Under the pieces are notes generated by a model that saw only the letters and a program-made list of their open reading frames with translations, did no database searches and was not told the DNA's origin. The translations under genes were made by a program, and so were the position numbers. From Lacrimispora celerecrescens (GTDB lineage Bacteria > Bacillota > Clostridia > Lachnospirales > Lachnospiraceae), in assembly GCF_000732605.1 (NCBI RefSeq), contig NZ_JPME01000007.1, positions 93,134-157,133 on the forward strand: 64,000 bases of DNA, read 5' to 3'. Numbering within the stretch: the first letter of the stretch is position 1; every line of letters starts with the position of its first letter. Shown in pieces: positions 61,272 to 64,000 of this stretch.

Positions 61272-62297
61272 ATGAAAAAAGATAAACAGTCCCGAAAGTA
61301 TCAACTTACGATTAATAACCCGACTGATAGTTGTTTTAGCCATGACAAAATTAAGGAGTATCTAGTAACTCGTTTTAAGTCCTTTGAGTATGGGGCCATG
61401 TGTGATGAAATTGGCGAACAGGGGACACCGCATACACACATTTTCATATGCTACCGTTCTCCTGTAAGGTTCTCTATGATAAAAAAACACTTTCCTACTG
61501 CCCACATAGAAGCCGTAGCTGGCTCCATTGAGCAGAACATAGACTATCTAAAAAAAGAAGGAAAGTGGGCAGAAACCGCCAAAGCAGAAACCTCTGTCCC
61601 CGGAACCTTTGAGGAATGGGGAGACAGACCCCCTGAAAATCTAGGTAAAGATAAAGACTTAGAAGCCCTTTATCACATGGTTGTAGACGAGGGTCTTTCG
61701 AATGCAGAAATAATCCGCCTGAATAATGATTACATCATGCAGATAGATAAACTGGACAAGATACGAACCACATACTTGCAGGATAAGTTCAAGGGAGAAC
61801 GTCGGCTTGATCTATCTGTCGAATATACGTTCGGTTCCACCGGAGCCGGTAAATCCAGAGGGATTTTAGATGAATTTGGTGATGCCAACGTCTATAGAGT
61901 TACGGACTATGACCACCCCTTTGACCATTATTCCTGTGAACCTGTGCTAGTATTTGAGGAATTCCGGTCTAGTTTACCCCTTAGTGATATGCTAAACTAC
62001 CTCGATATCTATCCGATCACTTTGAAAGCCAGGTACGCTAATAAATATGCCTGTTTTTCACGCATATTTATTGTTACAAACTGGGAATTAGAAAAACAGT
62101 ATGCGGAGCGTCAGATTACAGATAAAGAAAGTTTTCAGGCACTTTTGCGTAGGATTCATAAAGTAAAACATTATGTTTCTAAGGATGAAGTCATTATTTA
62201 TGACAGCGTAGATGATTATTTGAACCGTAACAACAAGTTCATTCCTATTAAAAAACTGTCAAAAGAGGAACAGCTAGAAATCCCTTTTGATAAATAA
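61272..62297 (+). CDS. CRESS-like Rep protein (HUH endonuclease plus SF3 helicase), probable IME relaxase/replicase
   Basis: 341 residues. HUH endonuclease motifs: I YQLTINN, II TPHTHIFI (HxH), III IDYLKKEGK with Tyr and Lys (YxxK). SF3 helicase: Walker A FGSTGAGKSRG, Walker B VLVFEEFR, motif C IFIVTNWE. This order is that of Reps of eukaryotic CRESS-DNA viruses and bacterial pCRESS plasmids. In IMEs such proteins can act as relaxase and replicase. TTTTAAAT and a weak GGAATTT precede the ATG. Highest interest in this window. Confidence 0.88.
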   Translation: MKKDKQSRKYQLTINNPTDSCFSHDKIKEYLVTRFKSFEYGAMCDEIGEQGTPHTHIFICYRSPVRFSMIKKHFPTAHIEAVAGSIEQNIDYLKKEGKWAETAKAETSVPGTFEEWGDRPPENLGKDKDLEALYHMVVDEGLSNAEIIRLNNDYIMQIDKLDKIRTTYLQDKFKGERRLDLSVEYTFGSTGAGKSRGILDEFGDANVYRVTDYDHPFDHYSCEPVLVFEEFRSSLPLSDMLNYLDIYPITLKARYANKYACFSRIFIVTNWELEKQYAERQITDKESFQALLRRIHKVKHYVSKDEVIIYDSVDDYLNRNNKFIPIKKLSKEEQLEIPFDK

Positions 62298-62325
62298 GAT
62301 TTTAAGAGACTAAAGGTGGAGCAGT

Positions 62326-63531
62326 ATGACCAAAGATATTTCAGAAGGTACGAAACTTTCCTTGTTGAAAGAGGCTCTCGAAAATGGTAGTATAGACGTA
62401 GGCAGTGTGCTTGATACGATTATGGCTACCAAAAGAGAACAGGTTAAAAAAATACATACTTATGCAATTACTGCTCCATCTCATGAGAAAGGACGGTGGC
62501 AGACTTGGTATAAGGATAAATATGGAAAGCGTATTAATATTAAAGCACCAACAGAGGAAAAATTACTGGATAAACTGATTCCAATTTATCTTTCCGATTC
62601 GAACATTGAAAAAATGACATTTCACGAACTGTATGAGGAATGGCTGGATTATAAGAAGTCAGTTGTAAACAGCTCTAACACCATTACACGTCATGGGCAG
62701 CATTACCGAAAATATTTTGAACCATCAGCTTTACATAATCATAAGGTTATCAAGATTGATGAATTATTACTGGAAACAGAGTGCAACCGGATAATTAAAA
62801 ATTTTAATCTCTCTCGCAAGGAATGGACCAATGCCAGAACTATCTTAAATGGAATGTTTGAGTATGCGGTCAGGAAAAGGTATCTGGTAGACAATCCGTT
62901 AGACAAGGTTCAGATATTGGTCAAGTTCAAGCAAGTGGTAAAGAAAACAGGAAAGACAGAGACTTATAACTCTGATGAATTAAAAGAGTTGACTCTTTAT
63001 CTCGACCGTATGTATGCAGAAACCCATGATACTTCATTTTCAGCCATCAAGCTAAATTTCCTACTCGGTTTAAGAGTAGGCGAACTGGTGGCATTAAAAT
63101 GGGAAGATTATAGCGAGAACCATTTACATATACTTCGTGAAGAAGTCAGAAACCAGACTACAAACCACTATGAGGTTGTGGAGCATACCAAAACCAACCG
63201 AGATCGGTTCGTTGTCCTCGTACCAAAGGCTTCTGATATCTTAAAAAAGATTGATAGCCAGGGTGATTTTATCTTTATGAGAGATGGAAACCGTATTACA
63301 TCAAGACAGGTTGCTTACGTTTTAGAAAAGTATGCAGAGCGTCAGGGGCTTTCCACAAAGTCCACCCATAAAATGAGGAAAACCTTTGCAAGTAACCTAA
63401 ATGCAAACGGTGTCCCCCTAGACTGTATCCGGGAACTTTTGGGGCACAGCAATCTTAACACGACCCTTGGATATATCTACAATCCACTGACCGAAAAGGA
63501 AACATTTGACCTCATATCAAAGGCTTTGTAA
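62326..63531 (+). CDS. int: Tyrosine recombinase/integrase, Tn916 Int type
   Basis: 401 residues. SAM-like core-binding domain (about 95-175) and catalytic domain: first Arg in LGLRVGELVALKWED, HKMRKTFAS (HxxR) and LLGHSNLNTTLGYIY with catalytic Tyr. An N-terminal arm-binding segment covers about 20-80. Its 3' end faces the tRNA-Gly gene, 86 bases from the tRNA 3' end, as in site-specific tRNA integration. Confidence 0.95.
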   Translation: MTKDISEGTKLSLLKEALENGSIDVGSVLDTIMATKREQVKKIHTYAITAPSHEKGRWQTWYKDKYGKRINIKAPTEEKLLDKLIPIYLSDSNIEKMTFHELYEEWLDYKKSVVNSSNTITRHGQHYRKYFEPSALHNHKVIKIDELLLETECNRIIKNFNLSRKEWTNARTILNGMFEYAVRKRYLVDNPLDKVQILVKFKQVVKKTGKTETYNSDELKELTLYLDRMYAETHDTSFSAIKLNFLLGLRVGELVALKWEDYSENHLHILREEVRNQTTNHYEVVEHTKTNRDRFVVLVPKASDILKKIDSQGDFIFMRDGNRITSRQVAYVLEKYAERQGLSTKSTHKMRKTFASNLNANGVPLDCIRELLGHSNLNTTLGYIYNPLTEKETFDLISKAL

Positions 63532-63572
63532 GCTGTCTACAACTGTCTACAAGCTGACAGACACACAAAAAT

Positions 63573-63605
63573 AGCGGAACCCCTGATAAAACCTAGGTTT
63601 CCGCT
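63573..63605 (+). terminator. Hairpin after the integrase gene
   Basis: AGCGGAACCC with GGTTTCCGCT (one mismatch). Homologous to the left hairpin at 49395-49427. Between it and the tRNA lies only ATAAATAAAAA. Confidence 0.6.
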
Positions 63606-63617
63606 ATAAATAAAAAG

Positions 63618-63690
63618 AGCGCGAGACGGGACTCGAACCCGCGACCCCGACCTTGGCAAGGTCGTACTCCACCAACTGAGCCACTCGCGC
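63618..63690 (-). tRNA. tRNA-Gly (anticodon GCC), attB of the element
   Basis: 5' acceptor GCGCGAG pairs with CTCGCGC; anticodon loop TTGCCAA gives GCC; T-arm GGTTCGAGTCC. No CCA encoded. Complete, and target of the integrations. Confidence 0.95.
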
Positions 63691-63790
63691 ATATCTCTTC
63701 TTTACTTTTCTTTTGAGACATATACCCTCAAAACCACACATTGCTACATATCTATTTTCATCCGTTCTTTCCTCTTACCTAAACCAACCT

Positions 63791-64000
63791 GGTTAAGCCC
63801 TCGACCTATTAGTGACAGTCAGCTGCACATGTTGCCATGCTTCCACCTCTGCCCTATCTACCTCGTCGTCTTCAAGGGGTCTTACTCTTGCGATGGGATA
63901 TCTCATCTTGAGGGGGGCTTCACGCTTAGATGCCTTCAGCGTTTATCCCTTCCCGACTTGGCTACTCTGCCATGGCTTTGATAGCCAACAGATACACCAG
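63791..64000 (-). rRNA. 23S rRNA, 3' part (continues outside window)
   Basis: On the plus strand GGTTAAGCCCTCGACCTATT begins the reverse complement of the conserved 23S 3' end, and the match style continues (GTCAGCTGCACATG, CTTCAAGGGGTCTTAC). The exact 3' end is approximate. tRNA-Gly lies 100 bases downstream with no 5S between. Confidence 0.92.

Larger units (their letters stand above)
52717..63638. mobile_element. Integrative mobilizable element in tRNA-Gly(GCC), about 10.9 kb
   Basis: Bounded by the 24-base direct repeat of the tRNA-Gly 3' end. It carries, from right to left, integrase, Rep with relaxase-like HUH motifs, hairpin origin(s), TcpA-like coupling ATPase, membrane protein, DUF961 protein, XRE regulators, and cargo (secreted proteins, Ser/Thr kinase). 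No mating-pore genes are seen, so it would depend on a helper for conjugation. Cargo is AT-richer than the flanking chromosome by eye. Similar Rep/TcpA IMEs are known in streptococci. Confidence 0.8.

Overview
The window looks like a chromosome segment of a strictly anaerobic, spore-forming Lachnospiraceae/Clostridium relative, of the Lacrimispora or [Clostridium] saccharolyticum type. The evidence is a large [FeFe]-hydrogenase locus, CotF-type spore coat proteins, ECF and HPr-like proteins, Firmicutes-style ribosome binding sites (AGGAGG) and TTGACA/TATAAT promoters. The genus is inferred from gene content and protein style, not from a search.

Layout. 1-13.6 kb is mostly housekeeping: an RpiR regulator cut by the window edge, a frameshifted DAHP synthase, an HPr-like protein without the phosphorylatable His, uppP, ung, hisHF, a sirtuin-like protein, a DUF4430/ECF pair, an rRNA methyltransferase, an Fe-S aldo/keto reductase, a YtrA-type GntR/ABC operon and a polysaccharide deacetylase. 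13.7-28.7 kb is a hydrogen-metabolism superlocus. It holds a leftward operon (DRTGG, RsbW-like ATPase, hydrogenase-like Fe-S protein, DRTGG, PHP), a rightward NADH-linked hydrogenase operon (hydC, ATPase, 2Fe-2S protein, hydB, hydA), and a leftward sensory operon (2Fe-2S protein, PAS-containing hydrogenase-like sensor, SpoIIE/PP2C phosphatase, group-B hydrogenase-like protein). Four H-cluster-type domains sit within about 14 kb, beside ATPase and phosphatase partners that suggest a hydrogen- or redox-sensing signalling module.

28.7-36.6 kb holds adenine deaminase and purine nucleoside phosphorylase, a NitT/TauT-type ABC operon behind an unidentified transcription-attenuating leader, a lipoprotein, ogt, and six tRNA genes (Pro, Gly, Arg, His, Gln, Lys) behind one strong promoter. 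36.7-48.3 kb is accessory metabolism: an AraC/GyrI regulator (frameshifted), a MarR-linked pair of ABC exporters with tandem operators, a small holin-like toxin gene, and a siderophore ABC system with a divergent AraC regulator.

49-63.7 kb is a tRNA-Gly(GCC) integration hot spot. Three copies of the tRNA 3' end lie at 49440, 52720 and 63618, so elements have accumulated in tandem. The youngest is a complete-looking integrative mobilizable element of about 10.9 kb (52717-63638). It carries a Ser/Thr kinase, two secreted proteins, phage-type regulators, a DUF961 protein, a membrane protein, a TcpA/FtsK-like coupling ATPase, a Rep with HUH endonuclease plus SF3 helicase motifs, and a Tn916-type integrase. 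The most striking observation is that this Rep resembles those of CRESS-DNA viruses and plasmids, and 355 bp upstream of it lies a perfect GC-rich hairpin whose loop carries AAGTATTAC, fitting the CRESS origin consensus NANTATTAC.

The window ends in the 3' part of a 23S rRNA gene on the minus strand. At least five genes are broken or split at, or next to, homopolymer runs; sequencing error is a live alternative to real mutation.
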